64,000 bases of DNA from JAAYXS01 sp964550375 (GTDB lineage: Bacteria; Planctomycetota; Phycisphaerae; UBA1845; Fen-1342): assembly GCA_964550375.1 (NCBI GenBank), contig CAZJYX010000015.1:1-64000 (forward strand), in the 5' to 3' direction. Each line of letters starts with the position of its first letter. Position 1 is the stretch's first letter. Shown piece by piece: positions 1 to 7,718 of this stretch. The position numbers were made by a program, and so were the translations under genes. The notes beneath the pieces are model-generated. The model searched no databases. It was not told where the DNA came from and saw only the letters and a list, made by a program, of their open reading frames with translations.

Positions 1-1
1 C

Positions 2-166
2 AGCTTCGGCGATGACTATCCGGATGATCTGACGGAAGGCTTTGCGCTTACGGGCGTTGGCGAGTTCGCGACCGTCCAGTACTTTGGCGGCGAGATCCTC
101 GTTATTCCCGAGCCGGCCACGCTGGTTCTGCTGGCGCTTGCCGGCCTGGCCTTTCGGCGGCGCTAG
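2..166 (+). CDS. PEP-CTERM sorting-domain protein, C-terminal fragment
   Basis: Only the last 54 residues lie in the window; the gene begins to the left. The tail has the three parts of a PEP-CTERM signal: the motif IPEPATL, a hydrophobic stretch (VLLALAGLAF) and a terminal basic cluster (RRR) directly before the TAG. Known role of the tail: sorting and C-terminal processing of exported proteins in exosortase-containing Gram-negative bacteria, Planctomycetes included. The rest of the protein is unseen, so its own function cannot be given. A strong hairpin follows the stop. Confidence 0.8.
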   Translation, partial: SFGDDYPDDLTEGFALTGVGEFATVQYFGGEILVIPEPATLVLLALAGLAFRRR

Positions 167-230
167 GCATCGTTGCACCCCGGCCGTGAACGCTAAGGGC
201 GTTTGCGGCGCTGGGCGCTAGGAGATCGAC

Positions 231-275
231 AGGCCGCGCTTCGGTTCACGCAGTCGAGGCGCGGCCTTCTCTTGC
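231..275 (+). terminator. Hairpin terminator after the PEP-CTERM gene
   Basis: AGGCCGCGC (231-239) pairs perfectly with GCGCGGCCT (259-267). The stem can extend four more pairs inward (TTCG with CGAG, one wobble). The right arm is followed by TCTCTTG, a short pyrimidine tract on the plus strand. It lies between the plus-strand PEP-CTERM gene and the minus-strand glycosyltransferase that converges on it, so it may stop transcription from both sides. Confidence 0.6.
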
Positions 276-307
276 GCTGTGAACCTGCGGAGCATTTGCG
301 CTGTGAA
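272..307. repeat. Short direct repeat, 12 bp twice
   Basis: TTGCGCTGTGAA occurs at 272-283 and again at 296-307, 24 bp apart, in the noncoding space between the two convergent genes. The role is unknown; it could be chance or a remnant of a duplication. Confidence 0.4.
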
Positions 308-416
308 TCTATGAGCACAGAAGTTCACCTGTTCGCAGTACTTGCGGGACGTTGGGGGTGGGCGTTGGCCGGTTTGGAGGCAGGTTCCCCGGGCATCGGC
401 GATCGTGCGCAGCGGC

Positions 417-3074
417 TCATGGCCGCGAAGGCGCAGCGTGCGGCGCCGTCGCCGCGGAATGCAGAACGAATCCGGCTGCAGTGCCCGGCACGAGCCGCAG
501 GAACACGTGAACCCTGCGGACGGCCTTGCCGTCGCCGGCTTCGGTGGCCGCGAAGAAGGCGGTTGATTGCCCCGGGACAAGTACGTGCGTTATCGGTCCT
601 TCCCGAACGCGCTGTGCCTCGTCGAGCCGCCATTCCCAGCGCACCATGCGCCGGTCCCGCTCGTCGCAACCATCCACCCACACCCCCACGATGTTCTGCG
701 GATCGATCAGGCTGATGGCCAGCCGCAGGGCGCCAAGCCCGTCCACGCCGAACATCACCCCGCCGAATTGGTGCTCGGTTGAAGACGGATCGCCCTTGAC
801 GTGACAGCGGATGCCGCCATCGGCGACCGGCTCCAGATCGACAGATTCACTGGCCCCGACACGCGTACTCGCCAGGTCGTCCGCGTGAGTATCTGTGAAA
901 TTAACAGGGGTGAAATCGAACTCGTCTGCCGCGTCGGGAGGCCCGAAGTACTGCGCCGCCTCGGCGCGGCGCAGGACGAAGCCTGCACGTGTCCCCGGCT
1001 CGATGCGGATAAATACCTCGATCGTCCGGACATCGGCCGCTGGAATCTCGCTTGTAAGCCGGAAATAGCCCATCGGCTGGCCCGGCACAAAGACCAGCGG
1101 ATCGGGAAATTCCTCCATGCGCTGGCGCGGATTGATGCTCCAGTGCCAGCGCATCAGTTGCTCGCGCTTGCGTCCGTAAGCGTAAACGTACAGATTGCAG
1201 ACGTTCTCCGGATTCGTCAGGCTCAAGCTCAGGCGCAGGGCTTGAAGTCCGGCCACGTCGAACCGCACGCCGCCGTATTGGCTTTCCTGGCTGTCCGGAT
1301 CGCCCGTGATCTCGCACCATAACCCCTCATCCGAGCGCTCCAGTTCGACCTGCAAGCTGGCCCGCTTCCAGCGACTCAAATACTGGCTGAGATCGCCGGC
1401 GAAAGAGACCGGCTCGAGCTCGAACCCGGACACATCCGGCGGTTCGGCTGGGAACGTCGGCCGGTCGATGATCTTCAGCGGGTGGGGTGGGGCTTCCGGC
1501 AGAATCTTAAAGACGCTGGCGTAGTAGCTGCCGCCGTGATTCTCGGCTCGGAAGACCTCGATCCAGTTGGGCGGCGGCGTCGGATCCGGCGCGTCCGGCC
1601 GCCGATGCATGTGCCCTTGTTCCAGATGGCTGACCACCACCCAGCCGGCTTCGGCAGCGCGGGCTTCCTCAAGTGTGCCAATGCCGCCTTTGATGCGTTG
1701 GAGGCCATGCAGGACGTCAAACATTCGCTTGGTATAAAACGGCACCTCGTGCGTGATGTCGAAGTAGATCGTGTCCTTCTCTGCGGCGGCGGCCATTACG
1801 TAATCGTACGCGCACCGAACGACTTCCCCGCGAAAACGCCCGTGCTGCTGCCATTCCGGCCGCAGTGCCGCCGCAGTGGCCGCGAGCAGAACCAACCCGA
1901 CCGCGACCGTCATCCCGCGCGCCCAGCGCCGCGGCAGCCAGGAAAGCAACGCTTGCAGCCCCGCAACCGTGAAGATGATGAACAGCGTGGAGAGCTGCAG
2001 GGAATAGCGCTGCGTCCAGTTCATCCATTTGGTCGCTTCCAACCAGATGAACGTCTGCGTCCCAAGCAAGAGCAAGAGCAACACGCGCGCCGGCGTGCGT
2101 CTGCTCCACAGTGCCGCGACGACCAAAACCGGGAACGCGAGCACGGCGTAGCCCAATACCCATTGCTGGCACAGATACTTGTACGCCTGATGAAAAACCT
2201 GAGGATACGGATAGGTCGGGGTACGCGTGCCGTACACTTCGAACAACCGGTTCAGCGTGAGCCGCCAGTAGAAGAGGAAATCGCCGATTGCCCACCAGTA
2301 GAAGCAGCCGACGATAACCTGAATCAGCAGGAAGCCGCAGAAGATGTGGATTATTCGCCAATCGACGCGTCGCCGCGCCCAGGTGGAATAGACCGCCCAC
2401 AGCCCGAGCGGGCCGAACATCATCCAGCCGACTTCTTTCACGTACTGCAGGTATCCGAGCGTCGCGCCCGCCGCCAGCGCCCACAGCCAGCGCCGCTTTG
2501 CGGCCTGCTCCGAGCGGATCAGGAACAAAAGGAATACCGCGTACACGGTTGCGAAGATGTTGTCCTGCAGGCACACAGTCGCCATGTAGGCGTCGATCGG
2601 CACACACGCCCACAGCCACGCCGCCAACACCCCTCCGCCAGGCCCCGTCAGCGTGCGACCCAACGCGAAAATGACCAGAACGCCGGCCAGACTGAACATC
2701 AGCGGCACGAGCACGATCGACCACTCGTGAACGCCAAACAACCGCATCGACAAGGCCAGCGGCACGTTTACGCCCAGCCGCCGGACATTCGCGCTGCCCC
2801 TTAGCCCGCCCTGGAAGGCGTCGATGGTCTCGGGCGCCAAAGGGATGTGATCAGCCCGAATGACCTCCGGTGAGACGATCCGGTACGACGCATGGCAGTG
2901 GCTCAGGTCGTCACTTGCGATCAGGCCGGTGTAGAAGTAAAGCCGGATGGCCAGGGCGACGAAGACCGCGGCCGCCAGCAGTACGATCTCCCAGCGCATC
3001 ACCGACGATCGTGCACGCTGCGACCCGGAACCACCAACCGGCGCGACCGTGCCCCGGGCCTCCTGAGCATCCAT
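417..3074 (-). CDS. GT39/ArnT-like membrane glycosyltransferase with two copies of an unassigned C-terminal domain
   Basis: 885 residues. Residues ~28-405 are a multi-pass membrane region that opens with a hydrophobic helix followed by an acidic pair (SDDLSH, D55-D56) in the first loop, as in GT-C enzymes of the GT39/ArnT type. These move a sugar from a polyprenyl-phosphate carrier on the outer face of the membrane. Residues ~547-706 and ~717-874 are two copies of one soluble domain with shared motifs (GDP...E.Q[YF]GGV.F, RW.W, VPGQ, VF.R..PGT.AGFVL). The same domain ends the radical SAM protein at 16787-18109. ATG start with AGGAG upstream. It is the last gene of the minus-strand glycan cluster. 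The glycosyltransferase call is good; acceptor, sugar and role of the C-terminal domains are unknown. Confidence 0.8.
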   Translation of the reverse strand: MDAQEARGTVAPVGGSGSQRARSSVMRWEIVLLAAAVFVALAIRLYFYTGLIASDDLSHCHASYRIVSPEVIRADHIPLAPETIDAFQGGLRGSANVRRLGVNVPLALSMRLFGVHEWSIVLVPLMFSLAGVLVIFALGRTLTGPGGGVLAAWLWACVPIDAYMATVCLQDNIFATVYAVFLLFLIRSEQAAKRRWLWALAAGATLGYLQYVKEVGWMMFGPLGLWAVYSTWARRRVDWRIIHIFCGFLLIQVIVGCFYWWAIGDFLFYWRLTLNRLFEVYGTRTPTYPYPQVFHQAYKYLCQQWVLGYAVLAFPVLVVAALWSRRTPARVLLLLLLGTQTFIWLEATKWMNWTQRYSLQLSTLFIIFTVAGLQALLSWLPRRWARGMTVAVGLVLLAATAAALRPEWQQHGRFRGEVVRCAYDYVMAAAAEKDTIYFDITHEVPFYTKRMFDVLHGLQRIKGGIGTLEEARAAEAGWVVVSHLEQGHMHRRPDAPDPTPPPNWIEVFRAENHGGSYYASVFKILPEAPPHPLKIIDRPTFPAEPPDVSGFELEPVSFAGDLSQYLSRWKRASLQVELERSDEGLWCEITGDPDSQESQYGGVRFDVAGLQALRLSLSLTNPENVCNLYVYAYGRKREQLMRWHWSINPRQRMEEFPDPLVFVPGQPMGYFRLTSEIPAADVRTIEVFIRIEPGTRAGFVLRRAEAAQYFGPPDAADEFDFTPVNFTDTHADDLASTRVGASESVDLEPVADGGIRCHVKGDPSSTEHQFGGVMFGVDGLGALRLAISLIDPQNIVGVWVDGCDERDRRMVRWEWRLDEAQRVREGPITHVLVPGQSTAFFAATEAGDGKAVRRVHVFLRLVPGTAAGFVLHSAATAPHAAPSRP
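456..1436 (-). other. Tandem copies of an unassigned ~160-residue domain inside the GT39-like gene
   Basis: Copy 1 covers 957-1436 and copy 2 covers 456-926. Both begin with a short F.PV.F segment and continue with GDP-S-E-Q-[YF]-GGV-F, a long alternating hydrophobic stretch (LRL[SA][LI]SL), an aromatic-rich [MV]RW[HE]W, a VPGQ turn and a final VF[IL]R..PGT.AGFVL strand. The alternating pattern suggests an all-beta fold; this is inference. The repeat is at protein level only and diverged, so it is an old duplication. Confidence 0.75.
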
Positions 3075-3169
3075 GTTCTTCCGGGCTCCTCACAATCGGG
3101 TATCGCCCGCGGTGCCGCGGGCAGAATGCAGAGACGACCGCGTCGCGCTGAACGCGAGTTCGTCTGGGA

Positions 3170-3787
3170 TCACCGTTCACATTCCAGGATAATGTGCGTC
3201 CAGGGGATCGACAACATGTCGTGGCGGACCGAAACGCGGACTTGCGGAAACGCGCGCGCCGCGAGCGCTTGATAGCCTTCAGGCCGGCGTACGCTGCGCC
3301 CGCGATCCAGGCCGATCAATAGCCGCGCCAGCCGCGACTGGTCGTCTGTGTAGCCCGGATCCCAAGTCACGAGTCGCCCGCCGGCGCGCAGCGCGGCGTG
3401 GGCCAGCGTGAACAAACGCGCCGCTTCGTCGTCGTCCAGGTGATGCAGCACGCCAATCGCCAGCACGAGGTCGCAGGGCGGGACTCGCGCCAGCGTCGCT
3501 TGGTCCACCCGATCCGCCCAGAAGGAACCGCGCTGTCCAAACCGCTCACGGGCGCGGGCGATGTACTTCTCATTCGGATCGAAACCAAAATACTGGACGT
3601 CGGGAAGCGTTTCGAGCACGTGGGCCGTGCCGCAGCCGATGTCCAGCACCCGATCGCCGACCTTGGCCCGGACGTAGTCCCGCGCGAATGCCTCCCGGCT
3701 GGACGGCCGCGCGAGGAAGTCCTGCAGCCGTTGGTAGAGCCTGGCCGAGGACAGCAGGCTGTAGATCCCGGTGGTTCGCTGCGCCAT
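3170..3787 (-). CDS. Class I SAM-dependent methyltransferase
   Basis: 205 residues from the ATG at 3787, which has GGAG nine bases upstream; the frame is open further but would run into the next gene. The SAM-binding motif I is VLDIGCGTAH (residues 47-56), followed by an acidic end of strand 2 (FGFDPNE) and the LAIGVLHHLDDDE segment typical of small-molecule methyltransferases. Substrate unknown. Its place between the flippase-like gene and the GT39-like gene suggests methylation of a glycan or lipid-linked sugar. Start choice is well supported. Confidence 0.8.
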   Translation of the reverse strand: MAQRTTGIYSLLSSARLYQRLQDFLARPSSREAFARDYVRAKVGDRVLDIGCGTAHVLETLPDVQYFGFDPNEKYIARARERFGQRGSFWADRVDQATLARVPPCDLVLAIGVLHHLDDDEAARLFTLAHAALRAGGRLVTWDPGYTDDQSRLARLLIGLDRGRSVRRPEGYQALAARAFPQVRVSVRHDMLSIPWTHIILECER

Positions 3788-3809
3788 TGTGGTTGCTCCG
3801 GGCCGGCCG

Positions 3810-4835
3810 TCACGGCGCCGCCGAGCCGCTCGCAGTCGCCCGTACGGCCATGACGCCCGACCAGCCGATCCCGCTGCCCGCGAGAGCAACAACGCCGACT
3901 CCGGTCGTAACCAACAGAAACCACGCGTGCATCATCAACGTCAGTCCTAGGGCGCTGTCACGCGTGACGCCCAGCGTAATCAAGGTTGCGGTCGCGAAGA
4001 ACTCGTACGTACCCACGAACCCCGGAGCAGCCGGCGCCATCATGCCCAAGCCTAGCACCGCCACCACCAGCGTTCCACCCGCCAGCGAAAGCGGCACACC
4101 CATCGCGGCCGCCAGCGACCACACCAGCGCACCTTCCAGCGCCCAGAGCAGCGCAGTCAACGCCACCAGCATTGCCAACCGGCGCAGGGATCGGATGACG
4201 CTCAAGCCCTCGGCCAGACTCGTGAACAACGACTCGATCCTGGAACCGAGCGCCGGCAGCCGAGCAAACCCACAAACCGTGCGCGCGATCCTCTGACAAA
4301 CGTCCGGACGGCGATGCAGAAACACCAACATCAACACGCCGCCGCCCAGCAACAGGCCGGAAATCGCGGCCAGCCGCTCCAGCCAGGGCGCCAGGTCCAG
4401 GAAAAAGAGCGACAGCACCACCACCGACAGCAGCGCGATGCCGTCCAGGGCCTTCTCCACCCCCAGGGTCCCCAGCACCCGACCCGCACTGTGCAGCGAA
4501 GGATCGCCCGAAACGAGGAAACACCGCAGAACGTCGCCGCCCCGGGCCGGGAGCAGGTTGTTCGCCAGCAGACTGATATAGAAGGCGCGCCCGGCGAACC
4601 AGAAGCCCGGACGATGCTCGCGCGAGAACATCCACTGCCAACGCCACGGCCGCAGCGGGAGGGTGGCGAGTGAGATCAACAGCGGCACCAACAGACAGCG
4701 CGGCGTAGTCGCCGTCACCTGCCGCCACGCTGCGGAGATGTCAAATCGCAGCAGAACCAGCCACAGCAGCCCGCCGCCGAGCGCCAGTCCGACGATGCTC
4801 AGGTAATAACGAGATTTGCGGGCTTCCGACGCCAT
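3810..4835 (-). CDS. Flippase-like membrane protein of the UPF0104 / lysylphosphatidylglycerol synthase TM family
   Basis: 341 residues from the ATG at 4835, one base after the stop of the upstream glycosyltransferase. Several membrane helices (for example LSIVGLALGGGLLWLVLLRF near the N-terminus) and the family landmarks LRPWRWQWM, SLLANNLLPARGGDVLR and GTLGVEKALDG are seen. Members of this family are common beside DPM1-type glycosyltransferases and are proposed to act in lipid-linked sugar or lipid transport. Tight spacing with the GT2 gene supports joint function. The biochemical role is inferred. Confidence 0.8.
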   Translation of the reverse strand: MASEARKSRYYLSIVGLALGGGLLWLVLLRFDISAAWRQVTATTPRCLLVPLLISLATLPLRPWRWQWMFSREHRPGFWFAGRAFYISLLANNLLPARGGDVLRCFLVSGDPSLHSAGRVLGTLGVEKALDGIALLSVVVLSLFFLDLAPWLERLAAISGLLLGGGVLMLVFLHRRPDVCQRIARTVCGFARLPALGSRIESLFTSLAEGLSVIRSLRRLAMLVALTALLWALEGALVWSLAAAMGVPLSLAGGTLVVAVLGLGMMAPAAPGFVGTYEFFATATLITLGVTRDSALGLTLMMHAWFLLVTTGVGVVALAGSGIGWSGVMAVRATASGSAAP

Positions 4836-4836
4836 C

Positions 4837-5889
4837 CTAGGGCACCGTCTCCCGTTCCTCACGCCGCCCCGACAGCGGCGCACCCACGGCGGCCTCACCG
4901 GCCGCGCGCGTCGGCCGCGGCGCCGGACGATCTTGATCGAGATGCAGGGAATCTTCGATGAAGTATTGCGGTCGCCGGCGGGCCGCCTCCAACGTCCGCC
5001 ACAGATACTCGCCCAGCACGCCCAGCATCGTCATCTGCACCCCGCCCAGCAACAGCACGATCACCATCGTCGACGCCCAACCCTGGATCGGCTGCGCTGC
5101 GGCCAGCCGCAGTACCACGATGATCAGGGCGTAGAGGAACCCCAAGACGCTGCAGGCCATTCCCAGGTAGGACATGAACCGCAGCGGCACATACGAAAAC
5201 GACACGAACGCGTCGGCAAAGGCGCGCAGCTTGCGTTCGATCGTCCACTTCGAGACGCCGTGAGCGCGGGCCTCCTTCACGTATGGCACCTGATCCTGGC
5301 AAAATCCCAGCCGCACGATCTCCCCCCCCAGGCTGGCGTTGGCCCCCACGGACGCCAATAGTGCGTCGATCACCTTGCGGTCCAGCAGCGCGAAATCGGA
5401 GCCGCGCGGCGGCATCTTGACATTGCCGACGTGGCGGAGCAACCAGTAATAGGCGCTCCCCAAGGCACGTTCGAGCCAATGAATGCCCCGGCGTTCCGCG
5501 CGGGTCGCCCAGACGATGTGGCTTCCCGCGCGCCACCGCTCGAGTAGCCGCGGAATCAACTCCGGCGGATCCTGCAGATCAGCGGCGAGAAACACCGCGC
5601 ACTCGCCCCGCGCCCGCTCGAGCCCCGCCAGAATCGCCACGTGGCTGCCACTATTCGACGCCAGGCGCAGATACTGGAACTCCGGGGAAGCAGCGCAGGC
5701 GCGCTTCAGCAGTTCCGGCGTCGCGTCGGTCGAATGATCGTCCACCAGTATGAATTCGAAGGCGAAGTCCGGTTTGCTCCCGACCATCCCGCGCAGCCGC
5801 GCAAGCATGGCCGGAATCCCGGCTTCCTCGTTGTACACCGGTATAACGACGCTGACCTGCAAGCTGAACTCCGTCGCGCGGCCTTTCAC
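4837..5889 (-). CDS. Family 2 glycosyltransferase, DPM1/GtrB type (polyprenyl-phosphate sugar synthase)
   Basis: 350 residues, GTG start with AAAGGG upstream. The N-terminal GT2 fold shows SVVIPVYNEE (~13-22), the VDDHSTDATPE loop and AADLQDPPEL, which holds the metal-binding acidic residues. Two C-terminal membrane helices (~237-265 and ~271-300) are typical of GtrB/ArnC-like enzymes. These transfer a sugar from a nucleotide to polyprenyl phosphate at the inner leaflet, making the donor for GT-C enzymes such as the GT39-like protein at 417-3074. The GTG start overlaps the TGA of the 68-codon ORF upstream. Sugar specificity cannot be read from the sequence. Confidence 0.88.
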   Translation of the reverse strand: MKGRATEFSLQVSVVIPVYNEEAGIPAMLARLRGMVGSKPDFAFEFILVDDHSTDATPELLKRACAASPEFQYLRLASNSGSHVAILAGLERARGECAVFLAADLQDPPELIPRLLERWRAGSHIVWATRAERRGIHWLERALGSAYYWLLRHVGNVKMPPRGSDFALLDRKVIDALLASVGANASLGGEIVRLGFCQDQVPYVKEARAHGVSKWTIERKLRAFADAFVSFSYVPLRFMSYLGMACSVLGFLYALIIVVLRLAAAQPIQGWASTMVIVLLLGGVQMTMLGVLGEYLWRTLEAARRRPQYFIEDSLHLDQDRPAPRPTRAAGEAAVGAPLSGRREERETVP

Positions 5890-6092
5890 CCGGACCCTTT
5901 CAGGCGGCGCTCACACGTTTGAGACACGTTCCACTCGCAAACCCACTCGCCACTGACGATCGTAACGGCGAATTCGCCTGGCATGTAGCCGTGCCGATCC
6001 CATCCGAGCTTCTCCGCAGCATGGCTATGCCGCCTCAGCCAGTCGCGACGGCAATCGATGCCGTACCAGCGATCCGCACGATCCACCGTCAC
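5886..6092 (-). CDS. Small hypothetical protein coupled to both neighbours
   Basis: 68 codons that exactly fill the gap between the amidohydrolase and the GT2 gene. Its GTG start (6092-6090) overlaps the amidohydrolase TGA (6091-6089), and its TGA (5888-5886) overlaps the GT2 GTG (5889-5887), so both junctions are GTGA. An alternative in-frame GTG two codons later (6086) has AAGGGG about five bases upstream. The product is rich in Trp, Arg and His, with three Cys and no membrane helix. I recognise no family. The double overlap favours a real gene; the low-complexity start argues for caution. Confidence 0.45.
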   Translation of the reverse strand: MTVDRADRWYGIDCRRDWLRRHSHAAEKLGWDRHGYMPGEFAVTIVSGEWVCEWNVSQTCERRLKGSG

Positions 6093-6874
6093 CCCTTGTC
6101 CAGCAAGGTGGCCAGATTGCGTCCCAGGACATTGGCGGTCTTATCGTCGGGCAATCCCGCGCCGAGCGCGCGGAGGTCCGCCACGGCCTCGCCGATGCCG
6201 ATCTCCGGGAAATCCGACCCGGAAGTCATGCGCCGGTCAAACGTCCGCAGCAAATATGCCAGGTCGACCGCAACCGAACTGCCTTGGTAGCGCCGCAGCG
6301 TGAAGGAAGCGTCCAGCCACGCGTTGGCGCACTCGCGAATCGCCCAGGCCAGTTGCAGCATCCACGGCCCACCCGCGTGCAGCAACACGAACGTCAAATC
6401 GGGATGACAGCTCACCAGTTCGTGCAGCGTATCCACCGGCGGCTTGCGCAGCCGCCCACCCGCGTGATAGAACAGCGTGTCAAGCCACACGAGCTTGTGT
6501 TCATGCCACCCGGCCAGCTCCTCCAGCACCGCCGCTACGCGCGGGTCAAGCGGATCATAACGGTTCAGCCGCGGATGCAGCTTGAGCACGCGAAACGGCG
6601 CCCCGCGCAACTCCGCCCTGAACTCGCCCGCGGCGGCCTGCGGCGTCGCATGCGCCGCCGGATTGAAGGAGGCCCCCGCAATCAGCCGCCCGGGATGACG
6701 GGCACACACGTCGAAGACGAACTCGTTGGGAATGAAACCGGCAAGCGCCACCACGACCGCCCGTTCCACGCCGGCGGCGTCCATCTCGCGCAGCAGGCGC
6801 GCTTCGCGCGCGTCGTGACTCGTGTTGAACCAGCGGCCGTCGGGCGTGACATGCGTAAGCGAATCAATGATCAT
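6089..6874 (-). CDS. Amidohydrolase-superfamily (amidohydrolase 2 / ACMSD-like) metal-dependent hydrolase
   Basis: 261 residues, ATG start with GAGG upstream. The chain reads as a TIM barrel of the amidohydrolase-2 group: MIIDSLTHV at the N-terminus, LKLHPRLNRYDP in the middle, FVLLHAGGPW, and TSGSDFPE near the C-terminus, where the conserved Asp of this fold lies. The usual HxH after the first strand is not intact (DSLTHV keeps one His), so metal binding may differ from classical members. Possible roles are hydrolysis or decarboxylation of a sugar-pathway intermediate. It overlaps the downstream 68-codon ORF by GTGA. Confidence 0.75.
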   Translation of the reverse strand: MIIDSLTHVTPDGRWFNTSHDAREARLLREMDAAGVERAVVVALAGFIPNEFVFDVCARHPGRLIAGASFNPAAHATPQAAAGEFRAELRGAPFRVLKLHPRLNRYDPLDPRVAAVLEELAGWHEHKLVWLDTLFYHAGGRLRKPPVDTLHELVSCHPDLTFVLLHAGGPWMLQLAWAIRECANAWLDASFTLRRYQGSSVAVDLAYLLRTFDRRMTSGSDFPEIGIGEAVADLRALGAGLPDDKTANVLGRNLATLLDKG

Positions 6875-6918
6875 GGCCGCCTCAAGCCCCCCGCTCAGAT
6901 CACGCTCCCGCGGTCAGG

Positions 6919-7656
6919 TTACATCTGGCGCCGCAGAAAGACTACGAAGCACTGCGACAGGTTCAGCGGAATCAGGGGCTTCACAAATGTATTGAGCATC
7001 AGCCGCCATTGACGCTCCGCGTCCGTCAGCCGGCCGTCCGGCCGCTTGAAGTACCAGGCAATGTGGTCCTCGCCGTTGTAGCCCTGGATGCCGAGCACGT
7101 CCAGCCCGTTCTCCAGGAACAGACGCCTCCATGCCTGCGTCGTGCGGAATTGCGTGAGACCCTCCTGCCCCTGCTCTTCCGACTCGCCATAGGCCAACGC
7201 CCGCCAGATTGAGCCGAGGTAATACTGGTTCGGCACGATCACCATGGCCTTGCCGGTCCGCTTGAGCACACGGGCCATCTCGCGCACCGCCTGCTCAGGC
7301 GCGGCAAAATGCTCCATGCTGCCCAGGTTTACGCAATAATCAAACTCCTCGTCGGGATACGGCAGTTCGTACGCCGAACCAAGCTGCAGCTCCGCCTGCG
7401 GTGCGCGCCGCGCCGCGAGCTCAAGCGCCACGGACGAGAAGTCCACGCCATTCAACTGCAGCTTCGGCAGGGCCCCGGCGGCGGCCTCCAAGAAGAAGCC
7501 CTGGCCGCAGGCGATGTCCAGCAAGCGCAGTCCCTCGCCGGCCCGCGGGATGTTGAGCCAGTCGCAGAACGCAGCATAATCCTCCTTCGGGAAGCGCAGC
7601 TCGTCATGCTGATGCAACTCGTTATAGGCCTGCTGTCGGCGTTGCTCCTCGTTCAT
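6919..7656 (-). CDS. Class I SAM-dependent methyltransferase
   Basis: 245 residues, ATG start with AGGGAG about ten bases upstream. SAM motif I is LLDIACGQGFFLEAA; motif II region is LNGVDFSSVALELA; then YCVNLGSMEHFAAPEQAVREMARVLK, the usual layout of Methyltransf_11-type enzymes. The C-terminal third (PNQYYLGSIWR, HIAWYFKRPDG) is typical of methyltransferases found in O-antigen and capsule clusters. Substrate unknown. Not similar enough to the methyltransferase at 3170-3787 to be a recent duplicate. Confidence 0.8.
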   Translation of the reverse strand: MNEEQRRQQAYNELHQHDELRFPKEDYAAFCDWLNIPRAGEGLRLLDIACGQGFFLEAAAGALPKLQLNGVDFSSVALELAARRAPQAELQLGSAYELPYPDEEFDYCVNLGSMEHFAAPEQAVREMARVLKRTGKAMVIVPNQYYLGSIWRALAYGESEEQGQEGLTQFRTTQAWRRLFLENGLDVLGIQGYNGEDHIAWYFKRPDGRLTDAERQWRLMLNTFVKPLIPLNLSQCFVVFLRRQM

Positions 7657-7718
7657 CCATACCGCTCCCTGTAGGCCGCACCACGGCGGCTTATCGCGCG
7701 CAAACCCTGTGTTTCCCG

